Source: JBDTSW01 sp963799815 (lineage in GTDB: Bacteria > Actinomycetota > Thermoleophilia > Solirubrobacterales > 70-9). From it: DNA of 64,000 bases. The position numbers were made by a program, and so were the translations under genes. How positions within the stretch are numbered: position 1 is the stretch's first letter; each line of letters starts with the position of its first letter. Where the stretch lies: positions 372,001 through 436,000 of the forward strand of contig CAWCYG010000004.1 in the NCBI GenBank assembly GCA_963799815.1. Direction: 5' to 3'. Below, in pieces: positions 18,511 through 27,094 of the stretch. The notes under the pieces were generated by a model. The model saw nothing but the letters and a program-made list of their open reading frames with translations, did no database searches and was not told the DNA's origin.

Positions 18511-19985
18511 GCCTCGCGCTCGGCGAGCTCGCGCCGCAGGATCTTCCCCGAGGCCGACTTGGGGACCTCATCGATCCGCTCCACCAGCCGGACTCGTTTT
18601 TGTGGGGACACCCTCTCCGCGACGAACTCCATGATCTCGTTGTCTGTTACCTCATCGCTCGCGACCACGAAGGCCTTCGGCAGCTCGCCGGCCTCCTCGT
18701 CGGGCATGCCGATCACCGCGGCGTCGCTCACCTGGGGGTGGCTGACCAGGAGGGCTTCGAGCTCCGCCGGGGGAACCTGGAAGCCCTTGTACTTGATCAG
18801 CTCCTTGAGGCGATCGACAATCGTGAAATATCCCTCGTCGTCCACCTCGGCGATGTCGCCCGTGTGCAGCCACCCGTCGTCGTCCACGGTGTGGGCCGTG
18901 GCCTCGGGGTCGCTGAGATAGCCCTTCATCACCTGTGGCCCTCGCACCCAGAGCTCGCCGCGGTCGGCCTCCGAGCCGGTCTCGGGATCCACGACCCGGC
19001 ACTCGGTGTTCGCCAGGGGCAGCCCGATCATGCCGCCATGGCCCTCTGAGCTGCCCGCCGGGACGAGGTGAGTGACGGGACTGGCCTCCGTCATCCCGTA
19101 TCCCTGCATGACGGGGCACCCGATCCGCTTGGCTACCGCCTCTGTCAGCTCGCGGCCGAGCGGCGCCGCCCCCGACATGATCAGCTCGAGCGATGACAGG
19201 TCCGCCTCGTCGATGGCCGGGTGCTTGGCCAGGGCTAGGGCGATCGGGGGGACGATGTAGGCACGCGTCACCGCGTGCTCCTCGATCAGCCTCAAGAACT
19301 CCTGGAGCTCGAATCGAGGCATCGTCACCACCTTGGCGCCGGAGCGAAGGCCGAGGTTCATGAGCACGGTCTGGCCATAGATGTGGAAGAACGGGAGGAC
19401 GGCGATGAGCGTGTCGTCGGGACGGCCCGCCAGCGCGGCGTTCGTCTGGATCAGGTTGGCGACGAGGTTGAAGTGCGTGAGCATCACGCCCTTAGGGAGT
19501 CCGGTCGTGCCGGACGAGTAGGGGAGGACGGCGAGGTCCTCGCGAGCGTCGATCTCGACCTGAGGTGCCGCGGAGGGGTCGCCCAGGAGCTCGGCGAACG
19601 GGGTGGCGTCACCCTCGCCGACCACAAAGATCTCCTCGACATCCGTCTCGGAGGCCGCCTCGCGGGCCACCTCCAAGAATGGCCCGACCGTGATCAGGAG
19701 CTTGGCGCCCGCGTTCGTGAGCTGGTGGCGCAGCTCGCCCGCGGTGTAGAGGGGATTCGATGTCGTGTTGACCGCTCCCGCAGCGCAGACACCGTGAAAA
19801 CAGACCGCGTACTCGGGCAGGTTCGGCATGTGGAGCCCAACGACGTCGCCCCTGGCAACGCCGCGAGCGGCGAGCCCGGATGCCAGGGCGCCGACGCCCT
19901 GGTGGAAATCGGATCCGGTCATCGTCCGCCCAGACGGCCCGTCCGCGAGCACGACGCGCTCGGATTTCTCGACGCCGTCGAGCAC
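18507..19985 (-). CDS. AMP-dependent acyl-CoA synthetase (4-coumarate/long-chain acid CoA ligase type)
   Basis: Activates a carboxylic acid to its acyl-CoA through an acyl-AMP. In 492 residues it has the AMP-binding P-loop PYSSGTTGLPKGVML (155-169), the GYGMTEASPV motif, the GELWVRGPQVMKGYL region and the C-terminal lysine in PKSASGKILRREL. The N-terminus is unclear: in-frame codons upstream of the GTG at 19985 still read ESVEIPDVDIASYV, as homologues do, but no ATG/GTG/TTG precedes the in-frame TAG near 20044. The true start may be non-canonical or lost by an indel. Confidence 0.88.
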   Translation of the reverse strand: MLDGVEKSERVVLADGPSGRTMTGSDFHQGVGALASGLAARGVARGDVVGLHMPNLPEYAVCFHGVCAAGAVNTTSNPLYTAGELRHQLTNAGAKLLITVGPFLEVAREAASETDVEEIFVVGEGDATPFAELLGDPSAAPQVEIDAREDLAVLPYSSGTTGLPKGVMLTHFNLVANLIQTNAALAGRPDDTLIAVLPFFHIYGQTVLMNLGLRSGAKVVTMPRFELQEFLRLIEEHAVTRAYIVPPIALALAKHPAIDEADLSSLELIMSGAAPLGRELTEAVAKRIGCPVMQGYGMTEASPVTHLVPAGSSEGHGGMIGLPLANTECRVVDPETGSEADRGELWVRGPQVMKGYLSDPEATAHTVDDDGWLHTGDIAEVDDEGYFTIVDRLKELIKYKGFQVPPAELEALLVSHPQVSDAAVIGMPDEEAGELPKAFVVASDEVTDNEIMEFVAERVSPQKRVRLVERIDEVPKSASGKILRRELAEREA

Positions 19986-20094
19986 GTAGGAAGCGATGTC
20001 GACATCGGGAATCTCGACGCTTTCGTGAGGGCTTCGGTGGGTCTAGGTCTCCTCCTGGGTCGATTTGGGGCGAGCCTATTGAAGCGACGACGCG

Positions 20095-20100
20095 TATCTT
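20095..20100 (+). promoter_or_regulatory. Probable -10 element of pfkA (leaderless)
   Basis: TATCTT, ending 7 nt before the GTG at 20108. This fits the family N-terminus beginning with RLGVLTGGGDCPG. Confidence 0.45.
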
Positions 20101-20107
20101 GCGCGGC

Positions 20108-21133
20108 GTGCGATTGGGTGTGCTCACCGGAGGCGGGGATTGTCCCGGGCTGAACGCCGTCATCCGGGCCATCGTGCGCAAGGGCGTAGCCGAGTACGGG
20201 CACGGCTTCGTCGGGTATCGCGACGGATGGCGCGGCCCGCTGAAGGGGATGTCGAGGCCGCTCGAGATCGCGGACGTGAGAGGGATCCTGCCGCGCGGCG
20301 GCACGATCCTCGGATCCTCGCGAACGAACCCGGTCGAGGAGGAGGGAGGGATCGAGCACATCGCCGCCAACCTCGAGCGCGACGGCGTGGACGGTCTCAT
20401 CGCGATCGGCGGCGAGGACACCCTCGGAGTTGCGACGCGGCTGAGCGAACGGGGAATCCAGGTGGTGGGCGTGCCGAAGACGATCGACAACGATCTCGGC
20501 GCAACCGATTACACGTTCGGGTTCGATACCGCTGTCAACATCGCCATGGGCTCGATCGACCGGCTCCACACCACGGCGGAGAGTCACAAGCGGACCCTGA
20601 TCGTCGAGGTGATGGGCCGTCACGCCGGCTGGATCGCCGTGCACGCGGGGCTTGCGGGAGGCGCCAACGTGATCCTGATCCCCGAGCAGCCGTTCGATCT
20701 CGACCGCGTGTGCGCCTATATCCGGCGTCGCTTCGAGAGCCAGTACGCCCCCATCGTCGTCGTCTCCGAGGGCGCCGAGCCAAAGGGCGGGGTCCCGATC
20801 GCAGACCCGGGTGCCACCGACGCCTTCGGGCATGTGCGCCTGGGGGGCATCGGCCAGTGGCTGGAAGCGGAGATCGCGGAGCGCACCGGTCACGAGGCCC
20901 GGGCGACCGTCCTCGGGCACGTCCAGCGCGGTGGAACCCCCTCTGCGTTCGACCGAGTGCTCGCGACGCGCTTTGGGCTGCACGCGATCGACGCCGCGCA
21001 CGACGAACGCTGGGGCACGATGACGTCCCTGCGAGGCACCGAGATCGAGCTCGTCGAGTTGGGTGAGGCGACCGCCGCGCTGAAGCTCGTGCCAGCGGAG
21101 CTCTACGCCGAGGCGGAGGTCTTCTTCGGGTGA
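20108..21133 (+). CDS. pfkA: 6-phosphofructokinase, probably pyrophosphate-dependent (group III)
   Basis: Phosphorylates fructose 6-phosphate. The 341-residue protein has the N-terminal GGGDCPGLNA loop, GGEDT at 101-105, PKTIDND at 123-129 and the MGRHAGWIA motif. In ATP enzymes the phosphoryl-donor positions read GGDGS/T and PGTIDND; Asp and Lys there, as here, mark PPi-dependent enzymes such as the Amycolatopsis one. PPi use is therefore expected, and the step may be reversible. The stop overlaps the next gene (GTGA). Confidence 0.9.
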   Translation: MRLGVLTGGGDCPGLNAVIRAIVRKGVAEYGHGFVGYRDGWRGPLKGMSRPLEIADVRGILPRGGTILGSSRTNPVEEEGGIEHIAANLERDGVDGLIAIGGEDTLGVATRLSERGIQVVGVPKTIDNDLGATDYTFGFDTAVNIAMGSIDRLHTTAESHKRTLIVEVMGRHAGWIAVHAGLAGGANVILIPEQPFDLDRVCAYIRRRFESQYAPIVVVSEGAEPKGGVPIADPGATDAFGHVRLGGIGQWLEAEIAERTGHEARATVLGHVQRGGTPSAFDRVLATRFGLHAIDAAHDERWGTMTSLRGTEIELVELGEATAALKLVPAELYAEAEVFFG

Positions 21134-21828
21134 GACGCCGCGCCGCAGCGATCGCGGCGCTCGGGTCGATCCTCCTGCCGGCCGCGGGCTGCGGCTCGGA
21201 CGAGCCGACCGGGGAGGCGCGCCTCGCGGTCTACCTGAGCGCGCCCGCCACGGGCCCAGCGGCGCCCCAGGGCCGAGCGATCGCCAGGGGCGCGCGGGAC
21301 GTGCTCACCGAGGTGCGCGGGGAGGTCGCGGGCATCCAGGTGCGGGTGGCGGTGCTCGACTCCGGGCCGGGCACCGAAGCGGACCCCTCCCCGGGCGGTG
21401 GGGCCGTCCGCGCCGCCGCGAATGCACGCCAGGCCGTCGAGGACTCGACTGCCATCGCCTACATCGGTGAGCTCGAATCCAGCACCACTCAAACGTCGTT
21501 GGCGATCACGAACGAGGCGCGGCTCCTGCAGGTTTCACCGCTGGCGGCCGCCAGCTATCTGACCGTTTCGTCCGCGGGCTCCGAGGGCCTTCCGGAGACG
21601 CAGTCCAGCGGGGTGCGCACTTTCGGCACGCTCGGTGAGCTTGATGCGAGCCCGCGCGAGCTCGGCGCCGAGGCGATGAAGCTGGTCCTCGACGCCATCG
21701 ATGCCGCCGAGGACCCGCTTGACCGTGCGTCGGTCGTGGAGGGTTTCTTCGCCTTGGGCGAGCGCAAGACCGCGGGCGGGACCTATGAGTTCGACGACAC
21801 CGGCGTGGCACGAACCACCGGGTCTTGA
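21130..21828 (+). CDS. Lipoprotein resembling a branched-chain amino acid binding protein with the middle missing
   Basis: A 232-residue protein with a signal peptide and lipobox ending at the cysteine of LPAAGC (about residue 21). The start resembles Peripla_BP_6 binding proteins (PQGRAIARGARDVL, then AIAYIGELESSTTQTSLAI and LLQVSPLAA). It then jumps to a typical C-terminal part (ELGAEAMKLVLDAIDAAED, VVEGFFAL, GTYEFDDTG). Roughly 150 residues covering the second lobe and hinge seem to be absent compared with the usual 380-400. It is coupled to pfkA by a GTGA overlap. No permease genes are adjacent. Confidence 0.7.
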   Translation: MRRRAAAIAALGSILLPAAGCGSDEPTGEARLAVYLSAPATGPAAPQGRAIARGARDVLTEVRGEVAGIQVRVAVLDSGPGTEADPSPGGGAVRAAANARQAVEDSTAIAYIGELESSTTQTSLAITNEARLLQVSPLAAASYLTVSSAGSEGLPETQSSGVRTFGTLGELDASPRELGAEAMKLVLDAIDAAEDPLDRASVVEGFFALGERKTAGGTYEFDDTGVARTTGS

Positions 21829-21857
21829 GATTGAGCCTCGCTCGGTCGGTTGGGACC

Positions 21858-22779
21858 TTAGCCCGCCGGCCGGTCGAGCAAGTCGCGCAGCGCCGGCTCG
21901 AGCTGTGGCCAGCGGAACTCGAAGCCGAGGTCGAGAGCGCGAGCCGGCACGAGGCGGTGGCTCTCGACGACGCCCTCCGCGAGCTCCGACCCGCGCAGGA
22001 CCGTGACCGCGAGCTTTGGCGCCGGCACAAACGCGGGACGGCCAAGGACCCGCCCGAACACCCTTGCGAACTTCGCATTCGTCACCGGGTTGGGCGCGCT
22101 GGCGTTGAAGACGCCCTCGGCCCGTTCCTCGCGTGCCGCCCAAATCAACAGGGCGGCCTCGTCATCGCGGTGAATCCATGGCATGTACCACCGACCACCA
22201 GCGAGCGGTCCGCCGAGGCCGAGCTTGAACGGGAGCATGAGCTGCTTGAGGAGGCCGGTGCCGGCGTTGAGCACGAGTCCGGTGCGCAGGATCGCGACGC
22301 GGAGGCCGTGCGATTCGGCCTCGCGCGCGGCTCGCTCCCAGGCGGCCGGGATTTCGGCCAGGAAGCCGCTGCCCGGCCGGGCCGACTCGTCCCTGCAACG
22401 CCTCGCCGTCGTCGCGGTAGTAGTTGGAGCCCGATTGGCTCACGAGCACCTTCGGGCCGGCGTCGGCGGCCGCGATCCCCTCGACGAGGTTTTTGGTTGC
22501 GTCGATCCTGCTCTCTCGAATCCGCCGCTTCGCATCGTCGGTGAGCCGCTGGTTGATCTCTTCGCCAATCAGGTTGATCACCACGTCGGCCCCCTCCAGG
22601 GCCTCGGCCGGAGGCCGCTCCTCGGCAGGCGCCCACGCGTGCCAGGTGACCGTGGGGTTGGCGCCGCGAGCACGGGCGGGATCGCGTGAGAGGCCCACGA
22701 CCTCCTCGCCCTCGGCGAGCAGGCGGTCGCTGACCAGCGACCCGAGTAGCCCGCTCGCGCCCGTCACCACGACCCTCAT
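21858..22779 (-). CDS. TIGR01777-type NAD-dependent epimerase/dehydratase, YfcH-like (apparent +1 frameshift)
   Basis: Rossmann-fold SDR-like protein of about 306 residues once one base is removed. The N-terminus MRVVVTGASGLLGSLVSDRL holds the NAD(P) glycine motif, followed by NLIGEEINQRLT and a YYR segment. The second frame continues with SGFLAE, the LRTGLVLNAGTGLLKQ region, WIHRDDEA and the VFNASAPNPVTNAKFA motif of this family. The break is at the GGG within 22389-22396. Function unknown; relatives are linked to cell division and envelope in some species. It is convergent with the lipoprotein gene. Confidence 0.8.
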
Positions 22780-22831
22780 GTCGGTTTGCCCGCCAAAGCC
22801 TGAGCCGCGCCTACCCGCACCTGGCCGCAGG

Positions 22832-24298
22832 CTAACCCGGGTCGACCGCAGCGAAGGTGCCGGTTTCCTCGGAGACCCGGGCAAGCCCTGCTCGCCGGGC
22901 TTCCCCGACGACGGCGCGGGCGACGGCGGGGGCCACGTCCCGATCGAACACGGAGGGAATGATGTAGTCCTCGGAGAGGTCCTCCGCCGCTACCACCCCG
23001 GCTATGCCCTGAGCCGCGGCCAGCTTCATCTCCTCGGTGATGCTGGGAGCGCCCGCGTCGAGAGCCCCGCGAAAGATGCCTGGGAAGGCGAGGACGTTGT
23101 TGATCTGGTTGGGGTAGTCCGAGCGGCCCGTGGCCATGATCCGAACGTAGGGCTCCGCCTCCTCGGGCATGACCTCGGGGGTGGGGTTGGCCATCGCGAA
23201 GACGATCGGATCGTCGGCCATGCGCCCCAGTGCTTCGGGCGGGATCAGGCCGGCGCCCGAGAGGCCCACGAACAGGTCGGTCCCGTCGATCACCTCAGCA
23301 GGCGGCCCCTGGCGCCTGTCGGGATTCGAGTTCTCCGAGTACCAGCGTTTGATCGGGGTCATCTCGCCCGAGAGGTAGTCGGCCCGCTCCGTCGAGAGGG
23401 CGCCGGCGCGGTCACAGCCGATGATGTTGGTGACACCCGCCGCCGCCATCATCCTGGTCACGGCCACCCCCGCAGCCCCAAGGCCCAGCACGAGCACGCT
23501 CAGGGATCCGATCGGCTTCTGCACGATCCGCAGGGCGTTGAACAGCGCCGCCATCGTCACCACGGCCGTGCCGTGCTGGTCGTCGTGGAAGACCGGGATG
23601 TCGAGTTCCTCCTTCAGGGTCTCCTCGATCAGGAAGCAGCGCGGGGCCGAGATGTCCTCGAGGTTGATGCCGCCGAACGTGGGGGCCATCAGCCGCACGG
23701 CCTCGATGATGCGATCCGGGTCGTTGGTGTCGAGGCAGATCGGGAAAGCATCCACCGCCGCGAATTCCTTGAACAGCATGCACTTGCCCTCCATCACCGG
23801 CATCGCCGCCTCGGGGCCGATGTCGCCAAGCCCCAGCACGGCGGAGCCGTCCGAGACCACCGCGACGGTGTTCTTCTTGATGGTGAACTCGAAGGCCTTC
23901 GAGCGGTCGTTTGCGATCTCGGTGCAGACGCGCGCGACGCCCGGCGTATACGCCCTCGAGAGATCGTCGCGCGTCTTCAGCGGGTACTTGTTGGCCTGGG
24001 CGATCTTGCCGCCGCGGTGCATCGCGAAGGTTCGATCGGTGTAGTCCAGGACCCGCGCCCCACGCGTGGAGCCGATCGCGCGCATGATCTGCTCCCAGTG
24101 GGCCCGGTCACGCGCATCGACGGTGAACTCGCGCACTCGCCTGCCCTCGGCGCCCGCTCCCGGAACGAGGTCGACTCCCTGAAGGGCGCCACCGGCCTCC
24201 GCGATTGCCGCCGTGAGCTTGCCGAGCGGCTCCTGGCGGGCGTCGAGCTCGACGCGCACGGTGACGGAGAACTGTGCGGAGACTGAAGGCACGGCCAC
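22832..24298 (-). CDS. ACT-domain NAD(P)-dependent malic enzyme
   Basis: Decarboxylates malate to pyruvate. The 488-residue protein begins with an ACT-like regulatory domain (about 1-85), then the malic enzyme N-domain (SRAYTPGVARVC, VVSDGSAVLGLGDIGPEA, INLEDISAPRCF, FHDDQHGTAVV) and the NAD-binding domain (LGLGAAGVAVTRMM). The ACT-plus-malic arrangement is common in actinobacteria and implies control by a small ligand. The GTG start is supported by a TATGAT -10 just upstream. Confidence 0.92.
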   Translation of the reverse strand: MAVPSVSAQFSVTVRVELDARQEPLGKLTAAIAEAGGALQGVDLVPGAGAEGRRVREFTVDARDRAHWEQIMRAIGSTRGARVLDYTDRTFAMHRGGKIAQANKYPLKTRDDLSRAYTPGVARVCTEIANDRSKAFEFTIKKNTVAVVSDGSAVLGLGDIGPEAAMPVMEGKCMLFKEFAAVDAFPICLDTNDPDRIIEAVRLMAPTFGGINLEDISAPRCFLIEETLKEELDIPVFHDDQHGTAVVTMAALFNALRIVQKPIGSLSVLVLGLGAAGVAVTRMMAAAGVTNIIGCDRAGALSTERADYLSGEMTPIKRWYSENSNPDRRQGPPAEVIDGTDLFVGLSGAGLIPPEALGRMADDPIVFAMANPTPEVMPEEAEPYVRIMATGRSDYPNQINNVLAFPGIFRGALDAGAPSITEEMKLAAAQGIAGVVAAEDLSEDYIIPSVFDRDVAPAVARAVVGEARRAGLARVSEETGTFAAVDPG

Positions 24299-24307
24299 GG
24301 GCGCCGG

Positions 24308-24344
24308 ATCATAGGAGGCGGTGGGGGTCCCGCCGTCCTAGGAT
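24308..24344. promoter_or_regulatory. Divergent -10 elements for malic enzyme and polA
   Basis: On the minus strand TATGAT (24313-24308) lies 9 nt before the malic enzyme GTG. On the plus strand TAGGAT (24339-24344) lies 3 nt before the polA ATG at 24348 or 6 nt before its in-frame GTG at 24351. Both fit the leaderless pattern. Confidence 0.4.
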
Positions 24345-24347
24345 GGG

Positions 24348-26996
24348 ATGGTGCCCCAGGCGACGAAGCCCAAGCCCGGCAAGAAGGCCACCGCCGAGTT
24401 GGCGCGGCCCGGCGAGCTCTTCCTGATCGACGGCAACTCACTCGCCTACCGGGCGTTCTTTGCGCTGCCGGAGTCGATCGCGACCGCCGATGGGCGCCCC
24501 ACCAACGCCATCTACGGCTTCGCTTCGATGATGGTGAAGCTGCTCGCCGACTTCAAGCCGAAGACCGTGATCGTCGCCTGGGACGCCGGCATGTCGGGCC
24601 GCGAGCAGGAGTACTCGGAGTACAAGAGCCAGCGGCGCTCGCGACCGGATCTGCTCAAGGAGCAGTGGCCCCACCTCGCACCCTTGGCCGAGGCGTTCGG
24701 CTTTCAGAACGTGAAGGTGGAGGGCTACGAGGCCGACGACGTGATCGCGACGCTCGTTCAGCGTGCCCACGATGCCGAGGTCCCGGTGATGATCGTCTCC
24801 GGCGACCGCGACGTCTATCAGCTCGTGACCGACGGGGTTCGTGTGATGACGACCTCACGAGGGGTTACCGACACGCGCATATACGACTACGAGGGCGTTG
24901 TCGAGCGCTATGGGGTGCCGCCCGAGCTGGTGCCCGATTTGATCGGTCTCAAGGGGGACACCTCGGACAACATCCCGGGCGTTCCCGGCATCGGCGACAA
25001 GACTGCCGCTCAGCTGCTCCAGCAGTTCGGCTCACTCGAGAAGGTCCTTGCCTCGGTGGACGAGATCTCTGGCGCGAAGCGCAAGCAGAACCTGATCGAG
25101 CACGCCGACGACGCCCGGATCTCGAAGCAGCTGGCCACCATGAAGCTCGACCTGGAGGTCCCGATCGACGTCACCGACAGCGTCCGGGAGACGCCGGACC
25201 GCTCACGGCTGCGGGATATCGCGGCCGAGTTCGAGCTGCGAGCGGTGATCCAGCGCCTCGAGGAGGAATTCGACGAGGTCGTTCCGGACCGGACGGTCGA
25301 CGAGACGATCGCGGTGGAGAGCGTCGAGGGGACCCTCGCCGACCTCGCGCCCGGCCCCGTCTCGATGGCGATCATCGCGGGCAGGTGGGGCGCAACCGAC
25401 GGCGAGAGAGTGGTTACCGGGGACGCCGCGGATCTGCAGGGCCTGGCCGGAGACCTCGGCGACCGCGCGCTCATCGCCCACGATGCCAAGGGCCTTGGGG
25501 GCGAGGGCGGGACCGGCATCCTCTCGGCGGCGAAGGAGAGCCTCGACCTCGCTCACGACACGATGGTTGCCGCGTATCTGATCGATCCGGCGCGCCGCGT
25601 CTACGACCTCCACGAGCTGGCGGCCGATGCCGGGCTCGCGGCGGCGCCTGCGGGCGCCGACCCGGGGCAGCTCTCCCTCGAGGCGGAGGAGGGGGATGCC
25701 GCCGGCGATCCGGCGGTCGATGCCCGGCTCACACACGAGCTCGCGGGGCGCCAGCGCGCCCAGCTCGAGGAGTTCGGGCTGGAACGCCTGCTCACGGACG
25801 TGGAGATGCCGTTGGTGGAGGTCCTCTCGGCCATGGAGCGGATCGGGATTCGCCTCGACGCCGTCCGGCTCGCGGAGATCGGCGAGGGGATGGCAGAGCG
25901 GATCGCGCAGCTCGAGCAGGAGATCTACGAGCTGGCCGGTCACGAGTTCACGATCGGCTCTCCGCAGCAGCTGGCCGAGGTGCTCTTCACCGAGCTTGGC
26001 CTGACGAAGAAGCGGCGCGGCAAGAAGGGTTTCTCGACCGACGCGCGCGTGCTCGGCCAGATTCGCGACGAGCACGAGATCATCCCGAGGATCGAGAGCT
26101 GGCGTGAGCTGACCAAGCTCAAGAACACCTATCTCGACGCGCTCCCGGGACTGATTCGCGAGGACGGGCGCATCCACACGACCTTCAACCAGGTGGCCGC
26201 GACGACCGGGCGGCTCTCGAGCACCAACCCGAACCTCCAGAACATCCCGGTCCGCTCCGAGATCGGCCGCCCGGTGCGAGCCTGCTTCGTGACCGAGCCG
26301 GGATGGGCTCTGGTCTCCTGCGACTACAACCAGGTCGAGCTGCGCGTGCTCGCCCATGTGGCCGACGAGGAGGTGCTGCGGGAGATCTTCTCCTCCGGGG
26401 AGGACGTCCACGCAGCGACCGCGGCCGAGATAGTTGGGGCCGACCGCGAGAACGTGTCGCCGTCGGAGCGCTCGAAGGCGAAGATGGTCAACTACGGCAT
26501 CGCCTACGGGCTGTCGGACTTCGGGCTTGCCGACCGGCTGCAGATCTCGCGCGAGGAAGCCGGCGCGTACATCTCGAGCTACTTCGACCGGTTCCCGGCG
26601 GTCAAGCGGTTCATCGACGAGACAATCGAGCGGGCCGAGCAAGAGGGCCGGGTCACCACCCTGATGGGCCGCCGCCGGCTGGTGCCGGAGCTGCGCTCCT
26701 CGCAGCGCCAGCGGCGCCTACTCGGCGAGCGGCTGGCCGTCAACACGGTCATCCAGGGCACGGCAGCGGACATCATCAAGGTGGCGATGGTGCGATGCCA
26801 CCGGGCGCTGGCCGCCGCCGGCATGCAGACTCGGCTCGTGCTCCAGATTCACGACGAGCTGCTCTTCGAGGGGCCGGCGGATGAGGCCGAGCGGGCGGCG
26901 GAGATGATGCGAACCGAGATGATCGGCGCCTACGACCTCGACCCGCCGCTCGCCGTCGACGTAGGGATCGGCGAGGACTGGCTGGCGGCGAAGTAA
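24348..26996 (+). CDS. polA: DNA polymerase I
   Basis: Repair and Okazaki-fragment polymerase with 5'-3' nuclease. Of 882 residues, about 20-310 form the FEN domain (IDGNSLAYRAFFALPE, EADDVIATLV, DLIGLKGDTSDNIPGVPGIG). About 320-480 is a 3'-5' exonuclease fold lacking the DxE and later acidic motifs, so proofreading is probably absent. About 500-882 is the polymerase domain with motif A SCDYNQVELRVLAH, the O-helix region MVNYGIAYGLSDFG and motif C QIHDELLFE. The start may be ATG 24348 or GTG 24351. Confidence 0.95.
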   Translation: MVPQATKPKPGKKATAELARPGELFLIDGNSLAYRAFFALPESIATADGRPTNAIYGFASMMVKLLADFKPKTVIVAWDAGMSGREQEYSEYKSQRRSRPDLLKEQWPHLAPLAEAFGFQNVKVEGYEADDVIATLVQRAHDAEVPVMIVSGDRDVYQLVTDGVRVMTTSRGVTDTRIYDYEGVVERYGVPPELVPDLIGLKGDTSDNIPGVPGIGDKTAAQLLQQFGSLEKVLASVDEISGAKRKQNLIEHADDARISKQLATMKLDLEVPIDVTDSVRETPDRSRLRDIAAEFELRAVIQRLEEEFDEVVPDRTVDETIAVESVEGTLADLAPGPVSMAIIAGRWGATDGERVVTGDAADLQGLAGDLGDRALIAHDAKGLGGEGGTGILSAAKESLDLAHDTMVAAYLIDPARRVYDLHELAADAGLAAAPAGADPGQLSLEAEEGDAAGDPAVDARLTHELAGRQRAQLEEFGLERLLTDVEMPLVEVLSAMERIGIRLDAVRLAEIGEGMAERIAQLEQEIYELAGHEFTIGSPQQLAEVLFTELGLTKKRRGKKGFSTDARVLGQIRDEHEIIPRIESWRELTKLKNTYLDALPGLIREDGRIHTTFNQVAATTGRLSSTNPNLQNIPVRSEIGRPVRACFVTEPGWALVSCDYNQVELRVLAHVADEEVLREIFSSGEDVHAATAAEIVGADRENVSPSERSKAKMVNYGIAYGLSDFGLADRLQISREEAGAYISSYFDRFPAVKRFIDETIERAEQEGRVTTLMGRRRLVPELRSSQRQRRLLGERLAVNTVIQGTAADIIKVAMVRCHRALAAAGMQTRLVLQIHDELLFEGPADEAERAAEMMRTEMIGAYDLDPPLAVDVGIGEDWLAAK

Positions 26997-27069
26997 GGCT
27001 GGTCAGTTGGACGAAAATCAGTGAAGGGAGCCTGACCGAGCAAAGCTGTCGGCGTTCGCTGAACACTCG

Positions 27070-27087
27070 GCGTCGCTATAGCGACGC
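27070..27087. terminator. Perfect 18-bp palindrome between convergent polA and the sigma factor gene
   Basis: GCGTCGCTA/TAGCGACGC is a fully complementary inverted repeat in the 98-nt gap between two convergent stops. Position suggests a bidirectional terminator, but no T-tract follows and the loop would have to take the central bases. A protein-binding site is the alternative. Confidence 0.4.
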
Positions 27088-27094
27088 GAAGCGT

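Noticed and set aside
22424..24286. A 620-codon plus-strand frame opposite malic enzyme
   Set aside because: Shadow frame; all malic enzyme motifs lie on the minus strand.
25203..26642. A 479-codon minus-strand frame inside polA
   Set aside because: Shadow of the PolA coding sequence, with no family motif.
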